Both the position numbers and the translations under genes were made by a program. DNA of 64,000 nt. It comes from Acidobacteriota bacterium (GTDB lineage Bacteria; Pseudomonadota; Alphaproteobacteria; Caulobacterales; Hyphomonadaceae). Of the stretch, positions 50,710-59,271 are shown piece after piece. The stretch covers positions 2,294,001 to 2,358,000 of the forward strand of contig JADJRB010000001.1 of assembly GCA_016712445.1 (NCBI GenBank). The letters are read 5' to 3'. Position 1 is the first letter of the stretch; the number at the start of each line of letters is the position of its first letter. Under the pieces are notes generated by a model. The model saw only the letters and a program-made list of their open reading frames with translations, ran no database searches and had not been told where the DNA came from.

Positions 50710-51693
50710 GTGCCTGGGCTGCCCGACCTGACCGGAATGGATGCCACGCTGCTGATCCCGGCAGTGATGACCATCGGCGCCATCTTCATGGCGATCCAGT
50801 CCGTGCTCGGACTGGTGTCCAACGCGCGCACCCAGCAGATCGTCAACCGGCGCCTGCAGTTCAAGGAACGCTACGCAACGCACAACGAAGCGATGATCGA
50901 GCTGCGCAAGAGCCGGGGCCTCGACAAGGAGGGTAACCTCGCAATGTCGCTGCGCTGGCTCAACCAGATGATCGTGCGATCGGGCCTCAAGTTCGAACCG
51001 GCCAAGTGGGCGCTGATGTCGGCCGTGGGCGCGCTGGTGCCGGCGGTCGCGGCCTATATCTACGCAGGTGGCATCTGGGTTGCCGTGCCGGTCTATCTCG
51101 TCGTCTTCCTGGTCGCGCCGCTGGGCGTGATCAAGCATCTCGCCAGTTCGCGGGCGAAGAAGATGGCCGGCCAGTTGCCGGATGCGCTGCAGATCGTTTG
51201 CCGCAGCCTCGAGGCGGGACACCCGGTCGCCACGGCGGTGTCGCTGGTGGCGCGCGAGATGCCCGATCCGATCGGCACCGAATTCGGGATGACGGCGGAC
51301 GAGGTGTCCTACGGCATGTCGCTGACCAATGCGGTGCAGCGCATGGCCGAGCGCGCGGGCGATCCGGACGTAGAGCTGTTTGCGGCCACAGTGCGCCTGC
51401 AGGAGAAGACCGGCGGCAACCTCACCGAGCTTCTGAAATCGAATACCGATACGATCCGTGGACGGCAGATCATGCGCCTGAAGGTGCGCGCCGCGTCATC
51501 GGAGGGGCGGGTGTCGGCGATGATCCTGACGTCGGCGCCCTTCCTCGTGATGGCTGCGATCCACTTGATGCGCCCGGAATTCTACGGCAACGTGATGGAT
51601 GAACCCCTCATCCGGTACGGGTTCGGCGGGCTGCTGGTGTGGATGGGCATCGGCAACCTCGTCATGAACAAGATGATCAATTTCAAGATGTAG
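50710..51693 (+). CDS. tadB: Flp pilus inner-membrane platform protein TadB
   Basis: A 327-residue type II secretion F-domain membrane protein. It has an N-terminal membrane helix, a paired helix near residues 100-140, the T2SF cytoplasmic domain (LPDALQIVCRSLEAGHPVATAVSLVAREMPDPIGTEFGMTADEVSYGMSLTNAVQRMAERAGDPDVELFAATVRLQEKTGGNLTELL) and two C-terminal helices. The start is a GTG at 50710 with AGGA upstream. It forms the inner-membrane platform with TadC, 13 bases after cpaF. Confidence 0.93.
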   Translation: MPGLPDLTGMDATLLIPAVMTIGAIFMAIQSVLGLVSNARTQQIVNRRLQFKERYATHNEAMIELRKSRGLDKEGNLAMSLRWLNQMIVRSGLKFEPAKWALMSAVGALVPAVAAYIYAGGIWVAVPVYLVVFLVAPLGVIKHLASSRAKKMAGQLPDALQIVCRSLEAGHPVATAVSLVAREMPDPIGTEFGMTADEVSYGMSLTNAVQRMAERAGDPDVELFAATVRLQEKTGGNLTELLKSNTDTIRGRQIMRLKVRAASSEGRVSAMILTSAPFLVMAAIHLMRPEFYGNVMDEPLIRYGFGGLLVWMGIGNLVMNKMINFKM

Positions 51694-51709
51694 CGCGGCG
51701 ATCATCGAC

Positions 51710-52639
51710 ATGTCTTTCCTCTCCGGCCCGATCATTCCTGCCGCGCTCGTGTTCCTCGCGGTCCTCGCGGCGATTCCGCCCCTGGTGTCGTTCCTGCGAA
51801 GCCGGCAGGCTGCGGATGAAGTCAGCCGCCGCCTGACGCGCCGCACGCCCAACGAGGCCGAGACGCCGCGCCGGAACGAGAGCCGGATCGGCAAGGCGGT
51901 CATGGGCTTGGCCGACAGCGCGGCACCGACCGAGGGCGAGGAAGTCAACGCCGTGCGGGCAAAGCTGAACCTCGCCGGGTTCACGCAGCAGAATGCGGTG
52001 GCCCGGTACTTCGCGGCGCGTTTCGTCTGCGTGGTGGTCCCGCAGGTCGCGCTGTTCTTTGCGCTGCCTTATCTTGCGGGCTATCCGAAATACGTGCCGG
52101 TGGGCGTGTCGATCCTGCTGGTCCTCGCCGGGCTCGCGGCGCCCGGCAAGTATCTCGACATGCGGATCACCCAGCGCAAGCAGGCCTGCTCGCTGGGCTT
52201 TCCGGACATGATGGACCTGATGGTCGCTTGCGTGGAGGCGGGGCTCAGCCTCGACGCCGCCGTGCAGCGCGTCGGCGAGGAACTGGAGCTGCGCCACCCG
52301 ATCATTTCCGGCCACATGCGCACGCTGTCGCTGGAGCTGCGGGCGGGCAGGGCGCGCAAGACGGCGTGGCGGGCCTTCGCTGACCGGATGGCGCTGGACG
52401 AGGCGGGATCGCTGGCCACCATGCTGCGCCAGGCCGAGGAAATGGGCACGAGTCTCGGCCAGACCTTGCGGGTTTTCTCGTCCGACATGCGCCAGCGGCG
52501 CATCCTCTACGCCGAAGAGAAGGCGATGGCTTTGCCGGCCAAGCTGACATTGCCCTTGATTTTCTTCGTGTTTCCGGTCCTTTTGGGCGTGCTGACGCTG
52601 CCGGCCGTGGTGATGCTCGGAAAGACACTTCCGTCATAA
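51710..52639 (+). CDS. tadC: Flp pilus inner-membrane platform protein TadC
   Basis: A 309-residue second platform protein with the same T2SF domain (FPDMMDLMVACVEAGLSLDAAVQRVGEELELRHPIISGHMRTLSLELRAGRARKTAWRAFADRMALDEAGSLATMLRQAEEMGTSLGQTLRVFSSDMRQRR) flanked by four membrane helices. It follows tadB by 16 bases and is the last gene of the cluster. Pilin, CpaA peptidase and TadE/F-type minor pilins are not in this window. Confidence 0.93.
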   Translation: MSFLSGPIIPAALVFLAVLAAIPPLVSFLRSRQAADEVSRRLTRRTPNEAETPRRNESRIGKAVMGLADSAAPTEGEEVNAVRAKLNLAGFTQQNAVARYFAARFVCVVVPQVALFFALPYLAGYPKYVPVGVSILLVLAGLAAPGKYLDMRITQRKQACSLGFPDMMDLMVACVEAGLSLDAAVQRVGEELELRHPIISGHMRTLSLELRAGRARKTAWRAFADRMALDEAGSLATMLRQAEEMGTSLGQTLRVFSSDMRQRRILYAEEKAMALPAKLTLPLIFFVFPVLLGVLTLPAVVMLGKTLPS

Positions 52640-52679
52640 CCGGCTAGGCGAAGCGGCAGCGGATTGCTAGGGAACGCCC

Positions 52680-53636
52680 ATGCCGACCTATCTCGAATTC
52701 GAAAAGCCGATCGCCGAACTTGATTCCAAGATCGCCGAGCTTGAAGCCCTCGCTGCCCGCAAGGACGGCCCGTCGATCACCGACGAGCTGACGAAACTGA
52801 AGACAAAGTCCGCCAAGCAGCTGAAGCAGATCTATTCCGATCTCGACGCCTGGCGCATCACGCAAGTCGCCCGCCACCCGGAGCGGCCGCACTTCTCCGA
52901 TTTCATCGCGAACATCTTCGAGGATTTCGAGGAACTCGCCGGCGATCGGCATTTCGGCAATGACGAGGCGATCATCGGCGGCCTTGCCCGGTTCCGCGGC
53001 CGCTCTGTCGTGATCATGGGTCACGAGAAGGGCCGCACCACCGAGAAGCGCCTGAAGCACAATTTCGGCATGGCGCACCCGGAAGGCTACCGGAAGGCCG
53101 TGCGCCTGATGGACCTCGCCGAGAAGTTCGGCATGCCGGTGCTCAGCTTCCCGGACACTGCCGGCGCCTATCCCGGCAAGGGCGGCGAGGAGCGCGGACA
53201 GGCCGAAGCAATCGCGCGCGGCACCCAGCGCGGCTTGTCGCTCGGTGTGCCGTTCGTGACGCTGGTGATCGGTGAAGGCATGTCCGGCGGCGCGATCGGC
53301 ATCGCGGCGGCCAACCGCGTGCTGATGATGGAGTATGCGATCTATTCGGTGATCTCGCCGGAGGGCTGCGCTTCGATCCTCTACCGCGACTCGGCCAAGG
53401 CCAAGGACGCGGCCGAAGCAATGGGGATCACCGGGCCGGATCTGCTTAAGCACAAGATTGTCGACGGCATTGTGAAAGAGCCCGTCGGCGGGGCGCACCG
53501 CGATCCGCAGCGGGCAATGGCCTCGGCTGCAAAAGCGCTCGACGCGGCGCTGCGCGACCTCGAAGGCATGACGCCGGCGGAACTGCGCCGGCAGCGCCGC
53601 GACCGATTCTACGCCATCGGCCGTGAAGGCGTCTGA
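52680..53636 (+). CDS. accA: Acetyl-CoA carboxylase carboxyltransferase subunit alpha
   Basis: A 318-residue AccA, half of the carboxyltransferase that makes malonyl-CoA for fatty-acid synthesis. Features: YLEFEKPIAELDSKIAELEALA coiled start, WRITQVARHPERPHFSDFI, DEAIIGGLARF, GHEKGRTTEKRLKHNFGMAHPEGYRKAVRLMDLAEKFGMPVLSFPDTAGAYPG and the crotonase-like GEGMSGGAIGIAAANRVLMMEYAIYSVISPEGCASILYRD. Full length. The gene stands 40 bases after tadC but is functionally separate. Confidence 0.97.
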   Translation: MPTYLEFEKPIAELDSKIAELEALAARKDGPSITDELTKLKTKSAKQLKQIYSDLDAWRITQVARHPERPHFSDFIANIFEDFEELAGDRHFGNDEAIIGGLARFRGRSVVIMGHEKGRTTEKRLKHNFGMAHPEGYRKAVRLMDLAEKFGMPVLSFPDTAGAYPGKGGEERGQAEAIARGTQRGLSLGVPFVTLVIGEGMSGGAIGIAAANRVLMMEYAIYSVISPEGCASILYRDSAKAKDAAEAMGITGPDLLKHKIVDGIVKEPVGGAHRDPQRAMASAAKALDAALRDLEGMTPAELRRQRRDRFYAIGREGV

Positions 53637-53662
53637 GGCGCCCGCAGGCGCGGAGCCGGAAA

Positions 53663-54622
53663 ATGGCTGAGCGCACATGGATACGGTCCTACTTCGCGCC
53701 GCTGGCGCGCGCGCCCGGTGCGGCCAATCTCACGGACGATACGGCCGAGCTGTCGCCCGCGACCGAGCCCGTTGTCATCACCACGGACGCCATAGTTGAA
53801 GGCGTGCATTTCCTCGCCAGCGATCCGATCGAGACGGTGGCCCGCAAACTGGTGCGGGTGAATGTGTCCGACATTCTTGCGAGCGGCGCTGTGCCGTCCG
53901 AAGCGCTGCTCACTCTCGGCTGGCCGGCGGCGCGACCGGAAGCAGACCTTGCCGCTTTCGCCGCCGCGCTGGGCGAGGAGCTGGAGGTTTGGGGCGCGTC
54001 GCTGATTGGCGGGGATACGGTTTCCAGCCCGGGTGGATTGTTCCTCTCGATGACCCTGACAGGCCGGTGCGCCGGACCCGCGCCCGTGCGGCGGGGCGGG
54101 GCAGGTGTGGGCGACGACGTATGGGTCACCGGCGAGATCGGCGCGGCGCGGCGGGGTTTCGCTGCGCGCGCTGAGGGTACCGAGAATGCGTGGACCGACG
54201 CCCTGCGGGTGCCCCGGCTTCCGCCGCTGGCGGCGGCTCAGCTTGTGGCCGAGGCGGCAACCGCGGCGATGGACGTCTCAGACGGACTGCTGGGCGATGC
54301 CGCCTCGCTCGCCGAAGCCTCTGGGGCGGGAGTCAGCATCGACCTCGGCCGCGTGCCGTTTGCGGGCGGGGCGGCGGATCTTGCTGAAATGATTGAACTT
54401 TCGACCTGGGGCGACGACTACCAGATCCTCTTCACGGCCCCGGCGGCGCGCCGCGACGCCCTGTTGGCAGCGGCAGGCAATGAGGGCGTCAGGGTCACCC
54501 GGATCGGCGAAATCCGCGCGGCGGCGGGCCTGACCGCAACACTAAATAACCTAGCCGTTAACCTCCCGGAAACCGTCGCCTTCGAGCATGGCAGAATCGG
54601 AATGCCTGCGACTCGCCCCTGA
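53663..54622 (+). CDS. thiL: Thiamine-monophosphate kinase
   Basis: A 319-residue ThiL of the PurM superfamily, phosphorylating thiamine monophosphate to the diphosphate cofactor. Motifs: DDTAELSP near residue 25 (usually GDDAA), TTDAIVEGVHF, RVNVSDILASGA, LIGGDTVSSPGG, AAMDVSDGLLGDAASLAEASG and TWGDDYQILF (usually GGEDYEL). The small departures at the first and last motifs are conservative in the acidic residues. It follows accA by 26 bases; no other thiamine genes are present. Confidence 0.9.
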   Translation: MAERTWIRSYFAPLARAPGAANLTDDTAELSPATEPVVITTDAIVEGVHFLASDPIETVARKLVRVNVSDILASGAVPSEALLTLGWPAARPEADLAAFAAALGEELEVWGASLIGGDTVSSPGGLFLSMTLTGRCAGPAPVRRGGAGVGDDVWVTGEIGAARRGFAARAEGTENAWTDALRVPRLPPLAAAQLVAEAATAAMDVSDGLLGDAASLAEASGAGVSIDLGRVPFAGGAADLAEMIELSTWGDDYQILFTAPAARRDALLAAAGNEGVRVTRIGEIRAAAGLTATLNNLAVNLPETVAFEHGRIGMPATRP

Positions 54623-54684
54623 AGCGAGCCGGGTTGCACCCCCGGGGGGCGGCTGGCAGGCAGGACCGTCGGAAAAAGACCGCC

Positions 54685-54708
54685 ACAGCCCTGCATTTGC
54701 GGGGCTGT
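54685..54708 (+). promoter_or_regulatory. Leader hairpin before hppA
   Basis: ACAGCCC (54685-54691) pairs with GGGCTGT (54702-54708), 32 bases before the hppA ATG. No T-run follows it, so it is a candidate 5' leader structure rather than a terminator. Its role is unknown. Confidence 0.4.
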
Positions 54709-54739
54709 CTGGCAAAAGGGGTAAAGGAAGGAACTGCCA

Positions 54740-56917
54740 ATGACTTGGTATCTACTCGCACTTGGAGCGGGTTTCCTGTCGGTCGCCTATGGCTACTGGC
54801 AGATCAACTCGATCATGAAAGCGCCCGCGGGCAACCCGCGGATGATTGAAATTTCGCAGGCCATCCAGGAAGGGGCCAACGCCTACCTGAGCCGCCAATA
54901 TCGCACCATCGGCATCGTCGGCGTGGGCGTCGGCATCGTGCTGTTCGCCCTGCTCGGCTGGAAGGCTGCGTTGGGCTTCGTGATCGGCGCCGTGCTCTCG
55001 GGCGCAGCCGGTTTCATCGGCATGCTCGTATCGGTCCGCGCCAACGTGCGTACGACTGAAGCGTCCCGCAAAGGGCTCAACGAAGGCCTGCAGATGGCGT
55101 TCAAATCGGGCGCCGTGACCGGCATGCTCGTGGTCGGCCTCGCGCTGATCGGCATCGTCGGCTACTACGGCCTGCTTACGAACGTCATGGGCCTGTCGCT
55201 CACCGACGAAGGCCAGAAGCGTGAAATCATCGACGCGCTGGTCTCGCTCGGCTTCGGCGCTTCGCTGATCTCGATCTTCGCCCGTCTCGGCGGCGGTATC
55301 TTCACCAAGGGTGCGGATGTCGGCGGCGACATGGTGGGCAAGGTGGAAGCCGGCATTCCGGAAGATGATCCGCGCAACGCTGCCACGATTGCCGACAACG
55401 TCGGCGACAACGTCGGCGACTGCGCCGGCATGGCGGCTGACCTGTTCGAGACCTATGCGGTGACGCTCGTCGCGACCATGGTGCTCGGCGGCATCTACTT
55501 CGCCTCCACGCCGTATATCGGGGAGATCATGATGCTGCCGCTCGCCATTGGCGCAGTCTGCATCGTCACCTCGATCGTTGGCACCTTCTTCGCCACGCTG
55601 TCGAAGGGCTCCACCGATGTCATGGGCGCGCTCTACAAGGCGCTCATCGTCACCGGCGTCCTGTCGATCGGCGGTCTTGCGCTTGCCATCGAGACGGTCC
55701 TCCCGGGCGGCCTCGCCGGCACCCTGGACGGCGCGGGCGCCCTTCTGGGCCTCGTCGATCCGGTCACCGGCGCTGCGGCCGACATCACCGGCTGGAAGCT
55801 GTTTGCCTGCGGTATCGCGGGCCTGTTCGTCACGCTGCTGATCGTCGTCATCACGGCCTACTACACCGAGACGAAATACCGTCCGGTGCGGTCGGTCGCG
55901 AAAGCCTCGGAGTCGGGCCACGGCACGAACGTCATCCAGGGCCTCGCCGTCTCGCTGGAAGCCACCGCGCTGCCGGCCCTGACTATCATCGGCGGCATCC
56001 TGCTGACCTACAACCTCGCCGGCCTCTATGGCATCGCGATCGCCACCACGACCATGCTGGCGCTTGCCGGTATCATCGTGGCGCTCGACGCGTTCGGTCC
56101 GGTGACGGACAATGCCGGCGGTATTGCCGAGATGGCTGAACTGCCGTCGGAAGTCCGCAAGACGACCGACGCGCTGGACGCTGTCGGCAACACCACGAAA
56201 GCGGTGACCAAGGGCTACGCGATCGGCTCCGCCGGTCTCGGCGCGCTGGTGCTGTTCGCGGCGTACTCGGAAGACCTGAAATACTTCGCGGGCAAGGCCA
56301 GCGAAGGGTCGTTCTTCTACAACGTCACGGTCGATTTCTCGATCGCCAACCCGTACGTCGTGGTCGGCCTGCTGTTCGGCGGCCTGCTGCCGTTCCTGTT
56401 CGGCGGCATGTCGATGATGGCCGTTGGTCGCGCGGCTCAGTCGGTGGTCGAAGAGGTCCGCCGCCAGTTCCGCGAAATGCCGGGCATCATGAAAGGCGAA
56501 GTGAAGCCTGACTACGGCCGCGCCGTGGACATCCTCACGCAGGCTGCGATCAAGGAAATGATCGTGCCGTCGCTTCTGCCGGTGCTGTCGCCGATCGTTC
56601 TGTTCGGTGCCATCTGGCTGATCGCCGGCACGGGCGCGGCGCTGGCTTCGGTCGGTGCCATGCTCCTCGGCGTCATCGTGACCGGCCTGTTCGTTGCCAT
56701 CTCGATGACCTCGGGCGGCGGCGCATGGGACAACGCCAAGAAGTACATCGAAGACGGCCACCATGGCGGCAAGGGCTCGGAAGCCCACAAGGCTGCCGTA
56801 ACCGGCGACACCGTCGGTGACCCCTACAAGGACACCTCGGGCCCGGCCGTGAACCCGATGATCAAGATCACCAACATCGTCGCGCTGCTGATGCTCGCCG
56901 TGCTGGCCGGAATGTAA
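54740..56917 (+). CDS. hppA: Membrane-bound proton-pumping pyrophosphatase, K+-independent type
   Basis: A 725-residue membrane pyrophosphatase with about sixteen membrane helices. The pyrophosphate site is clear: DVGGDMVGKVEAGIPEDDPRNAATIADNVGDNVGDCAGMAADLFE, later DAFGPVTDNAGGIAEMAELP and GGAWDNAKKYIEDG. The subtype residue in GNTTKAVTKGYAIGSAG is lysine (Lys487), the mark of the K+-independent H+ pumps; K+-dependent types have alanine there. It hydrolyses pyrophosphate to move protons out of the cytoplasm. AAGGAAGG precedes the ATG, and a textbook terminator follows. Confidence 0.97.
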   Translation: MTWYLLALGAGFLSVAYGYWQINSIMKAPAGNPRMIEISQAIQEGANAYLSRQYRTIGIVGVGVGIVLFALLGWKAALGFVIGAVLSGAAGFIGMLVSVRANVRTTEASRKGLNEGLQMAFKSGAVTGMLVVGLALIGIVGYYGLLTNVMGLSLTDEGQKREIIDALVSLGFGASLISIFARLGGGIFTKGADVGGDMVGKVEAGIPEDDPRNAATIADNVGDNVGDCAGMAADLFETYAVTLVATMVLGGIYFASTPYIGEIMMLPLAIGAVCIVTSIVGTFFATLSKGSTDVMGALYKALIVTGVLSIGGLALAIETVLPGGLAGTLDGAGALLGLVDPVTGAAADITGWKLFACGIAGLFVTLLIVVITAYYTETKYRPVRSVAKASESGHGTNVIQGLAVSLEATALPALTIIGGILLTYNLAGLYGIAIATTTMLALAGIIVALDAFGPVTDNAGGIAEMAELPSEVRKTTDALDAVGNTTKAVTKGYAIGSAGLGALVLFAAYSEDLKYFAGKASEGSFFYNVTVDFSIANPYVVVGLLFGGLLPFLFGGMSMMAVGRAAQSVVEEVRRQFREMPGIMKGEVKPDYGRAVDILTQAAIKEMIVPSLLPVLSPIVLFGAIWLIAGTGAALASVGAMLLGVIVTGLFVAISMTSGGGAWDNAKKYIEDGHHGGKGSEAHKAAVTGDTVGDPYKDTSGPAVNPMIKITNIVALLMLAVLAGM

Positions 56918-56940
56918 TCTCCGGATACGGATCAAACAGA

Positions 56941-56972
56941 AGCCCCGGAACTTCGGTTCCGGGGCTTTTTTT
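56941..56972 (+). terminator. Rho-independent terminator after hppA
   Basis: AGCCCCGGAAC and GTTCCGGGGCT form an 11-pair stem with a TTCG tetraloop, followed by a run of T residues, 24 bases after the stop. It also faces the 3' end of the converging bamE gene. Confidence 0.97.
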
Positions 56973-57000
56973 GTTCTCCGGCTCGAGGCGCCGAAACGGA

Positions 57001-57480
57001 CTAGCGGTTGCGGCCCGTCGGGTTGTCCGGCGTGGCTTCGTTGGAGTTCGGCAGGCGGACGTTGCCAACCGTGCCGAATATCTGTTCCCACAGGCCGAGT
57101 TCGCGGCCGCGCGTGGCGGTTTCGCGGGCGGAATAGCTGATCACCTGGCCATCGGCGGCGGTGTAGCGCAGCACTTCATCGACCTTGTCATCTTCGCCGA
57201 ACCGGATGGCAGTGATGCTGCGGTCGACGACTTTCGGATTGTAGAAAGCGAAGCGCTCCTGAACGTCCGAAATGTAGAACCAGGTATTGGTGTCGAACAG
57301 GCCCTCGGTCGAGGGCGAGCCGAGCTGGGCGACCACCGACGAGCGGGTGTCGACGTCCGGCTTGATGTCGTAGGGCTGCACTTCGTCGGGAATATAGCCG
57401 TGGAAGTCACGGGCCGGCGTAACGCACGCGGTCAAGGGCAGCGCGATGAGGCTGGCTGCCAGAAGGGCACTTTTACGCAT
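57001..57480 (-). CDS. bamE: BamE-type outer-membrane assembly lipoprotein (SmpA/OmlA domain)
   Basis: A 159-residue lipoprotein: signal with lipobox LTAC (Cys19), then an SmpA/OmlA domain (GYIPDEVQPYDIKPDVDTRSSVVAQLGSPSTEGLFDTNTWFYISDVQERFAFYNPKVVDRSITAIRFGEDDKVDEVLRY). BamE is part of the complex that inserts outer-membrane proteins. The C-terminus extends in an Asn/Pro-rich tail (SNEATPDNPTGRNR). Divergent from the UQCC-type gene, a common alphaproteobacterial arrangement. The longer frame reaching to 58119 is not used because the signal peptide starts at 57480. Confidence 0.92.
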   Translation of the reverse strand: MRKSALLAASLIALPLTACVTPARDFHGYIPDEVQPYDIKPDVDTRSSVVAQLGSPSTEGLFDTNTWFYISDVQERFAFYNPKVVDRSITAIRFGEDDKVDEVLRYTAADGQVISYSARETATRGRELGLWEQIFGTVGNVRLPNSNEATPDNPTGRNR

Positions 57481-57555
57481 GGAGTCGCTCCAGTTGGGCT
57501 TTGACCAACGAAGTAGCGGCAGGTAACCGGGCTTGGCAAGCATGGGAGTGCACCC

Positions 57556-58107
57556 TTGGCGCCATTTTCGGGCAACTGGTTCCAGCGGGCCGCGGCGCGG
57601 CGCAAGGCGGCTTCGCAGGCCTATCGCGGGATGCTGGCACAGGCGCTGGCGCCCGTGCATTATCTGGCTGGCGGCGTTCCCGACACTTTCGAGGGACGGG
57701 CCCGGATGGTGACCGTGCTCGCAAGCCTCGCCTGCGTGCGCTGGTCGCTGATCCCGGGCAAGGACACCGCCTGGCTGGTCCAGCGGCTCGGCAGCCTGGT
57801 GCTGGACGGGTTTGACGCGGCTTACCGGGAAAAGGGCGTTGGCGACGCCTCGATCGCGCGCAAGGTGCGCAAGCTCGCGGAAGGGCATACGGGGCTGGGG
57901 AAAGCCCTGTTTGCGGCGTTTTCGGCGCCAGATTCGGTGGCGGAATTGACCGACGTGCTGCGGCGCAACGGCGTTGTGGCCGCGGGCCGCGAGGGCGATA
58001 TGGCGGCGCTGTTGTTGCGCCTGCAGGCAGATCAGGCGCGTCAACCGGACGAGGAGATACTGGAAGGCCGGTTCGACTGGGGCGCCATTGCGCCCTTGCA
58101 AGGCTGA
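57556..58107 (+). CDS. Ubiquinol-cytochrome c chaperone family protein (CBP3/UQCC1-like)
   Basis: A 183-residue protein resembling the CBP3/UQCC1 chaperone family, which in mitochondria helps assemble cytochrome b of complex III. Segments: YRGMLAQALAPVHYLAGGVPDTFEGRARMVTVLASLACVRWSL and GFDAAYREKGVGDASIARKVRKLAEGHTGLGKAL. The start is a TTG at 57556 with GGAG (57544-57547) 8 bases ahead; no in-frame ATG is available upstream. It lies between bamE and plsX. Confidence 0.85.
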   Translation: MAPFSGNWFQRAAARRKAASQAYRGMLAQALAPVHYLAGGVPDTFEGRARMVTVLASLACVRWSLIPGKDTAWLVQRLGSLVLDGFDAAYREKGVGDASIARKVRKLAEGHTGLGKALFAAFSAPDSVAELTDVLRRNGVVAAGREGDMAALLLRLQADQARQPDEEILEGRFDWGAIAPLQG

Positions 58108-58204
58108 TATCCGCCGCATGTCGCCCGTTGCCTTGCCCCCCGGCGACGCTTAAACCACGCAAAAATACCTAGAATCTGGCCAGTCAAGAGAGGCGCAGGA
58201 CAGG

Positions 58205-59236
58205 ATGCAAGTCTCGCAGACACTGTCGATCGATGCCATGGGCGGGGACAACGCGCCCCGCGTGGTCATCGACGGCGTGGCGCAGTTCCTGGCCGGGCGC
58301 CCCGACATGCGGGCGCTGTTGCATGGCGATGAAGCCGTGCTCGCTCCGATGGTCGCCGGCAACAGCGTGCTGGAAGCCCGCGCGACCATCGTTCACTCCG
58401 ACACCAAGATCACCAGCGACATGAAACCGAGCCAGGCCCTGCGCCGCGGCAAAGGCAGCTCCATGTGGAATGCGGTCGAGGCCATCAGGGATGGCAAGGC
58501 CGGCGCTTCCGTGTCGGCGGGAAATACTGGCGCACTGATGGCGTTGTCGATGCTGATCCTTCGCAAGATGGAAGGTGTCCACCGCCCGGCGATGACGGCG
58601 GTATGGCCGACGCTGCGCGGACGCACGGTGGTGCTGGATGTCGGCGCGAACGTCGAAGCCGATGCGCAGCAGCTCGTCACCTTTGCGATCATGGGCGAGG
58701 CGTTTGCCCGCGCCACGCTCGGTATCGCGCGGCCGACGATCGGCCTGCTGAACATCGGCTCGGAAGAAATGAAGGGCCATGAGGAAGTGCGCGAAGCGCA
58801 TGAGTGGATCCGCGCCGCAGCGCTCGATCTCGACTATCGCGGCTTTATCGAAGGCGACGACATTTCGAGCGGCGCGGTCGATGTCGTGGTCACTGACGGT
58901 TTCACCGGCAACGTGGCGCTGAAGACCGGGGAGGGCGTCGCACGCATGCTGGCAAGCCACATGCGCGAGGCGTTCACCGAAAGCCTGATGTCGAAAGCCG
59001 GCGCTGTGCTGGCGATGAGCGGTCTGAAGCGACTGAAGTCGCTGATGGACCCGAGCAACGTGAACGGCGGCGTGCTGCTCGGCCTTGGCGGCATTTCGGT
59101 GAAGAGCCATGGCAGCGCCGATGCGCGCGGATTTGCACGCGCTTGCGAAGTGGCGGCAGACCTTGCCGCGAGCGATTTCCAGGGCGAGATCGCGGCCAAC
59201 CTCGCAAGGATAGGAACCGGCGGCGTCGCGGCCTGA
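58205..59236 (+). CDS. plsX: Phosphate acyltransferase PlsX
   Basis: A 343-residue PlsX, converting acyl-ACP to acyl-phosphate for phospholipid synthesis. Family features: SIDAMGGDNAPRVVIDGVAQFL at the start, ATIVHSDTKITSDMKPSQALRRGKGSSMWNAVEAIRDGKAGASVSAGNTGALMA, VVLDVGANVEADAQQLVTFAIMG, GLLNIGSEEMKGHEEVREAHEWI and LGLGGISVKSHGSAD. First of the run plsX-fabH-ihfA-merR. Confidence 0.96.
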   Translation: MQVSQTLSIDAMGGDNAPRVVIDGVAQFLAGRPDMRALLHGDEAVLAPMVAGNSVLEARATIVHSDTKITSDMKPSQALRRGKGSSMWNAVEAIRDGKAGASVSAGNTGALMALSMLILRKMEGVHRPAMTAVWPTLRGRTVVLDVGANVEADAQQLVTFAIMGEAFARATLGIARPTIGLLNIGSEEMKGHEEVREAHEWIRAAALDLDYRGFIEGDDISSGAVDVVVTDGFTGNVALKTGEGVARMLASHMREAFTESLMSKAGAVLAMSGLKRLKSLMDPSNVNGGVLLGLGGISVKSHGSADARGFARACEVAADLAASDFQGEIAANLARIGTGGVAA

Positions 59237-59271
59237 TCCCGCGCGCTGGCTTGTCGGAAAGGATATTGAGG

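Noticed and set aside
54752..57091. A 779-codon minus-strand open frame opposite hppA
   Set aside because: Antisense shadow of a strongly conserved gene; composition dominated by Arg, Asp, Gln and His.
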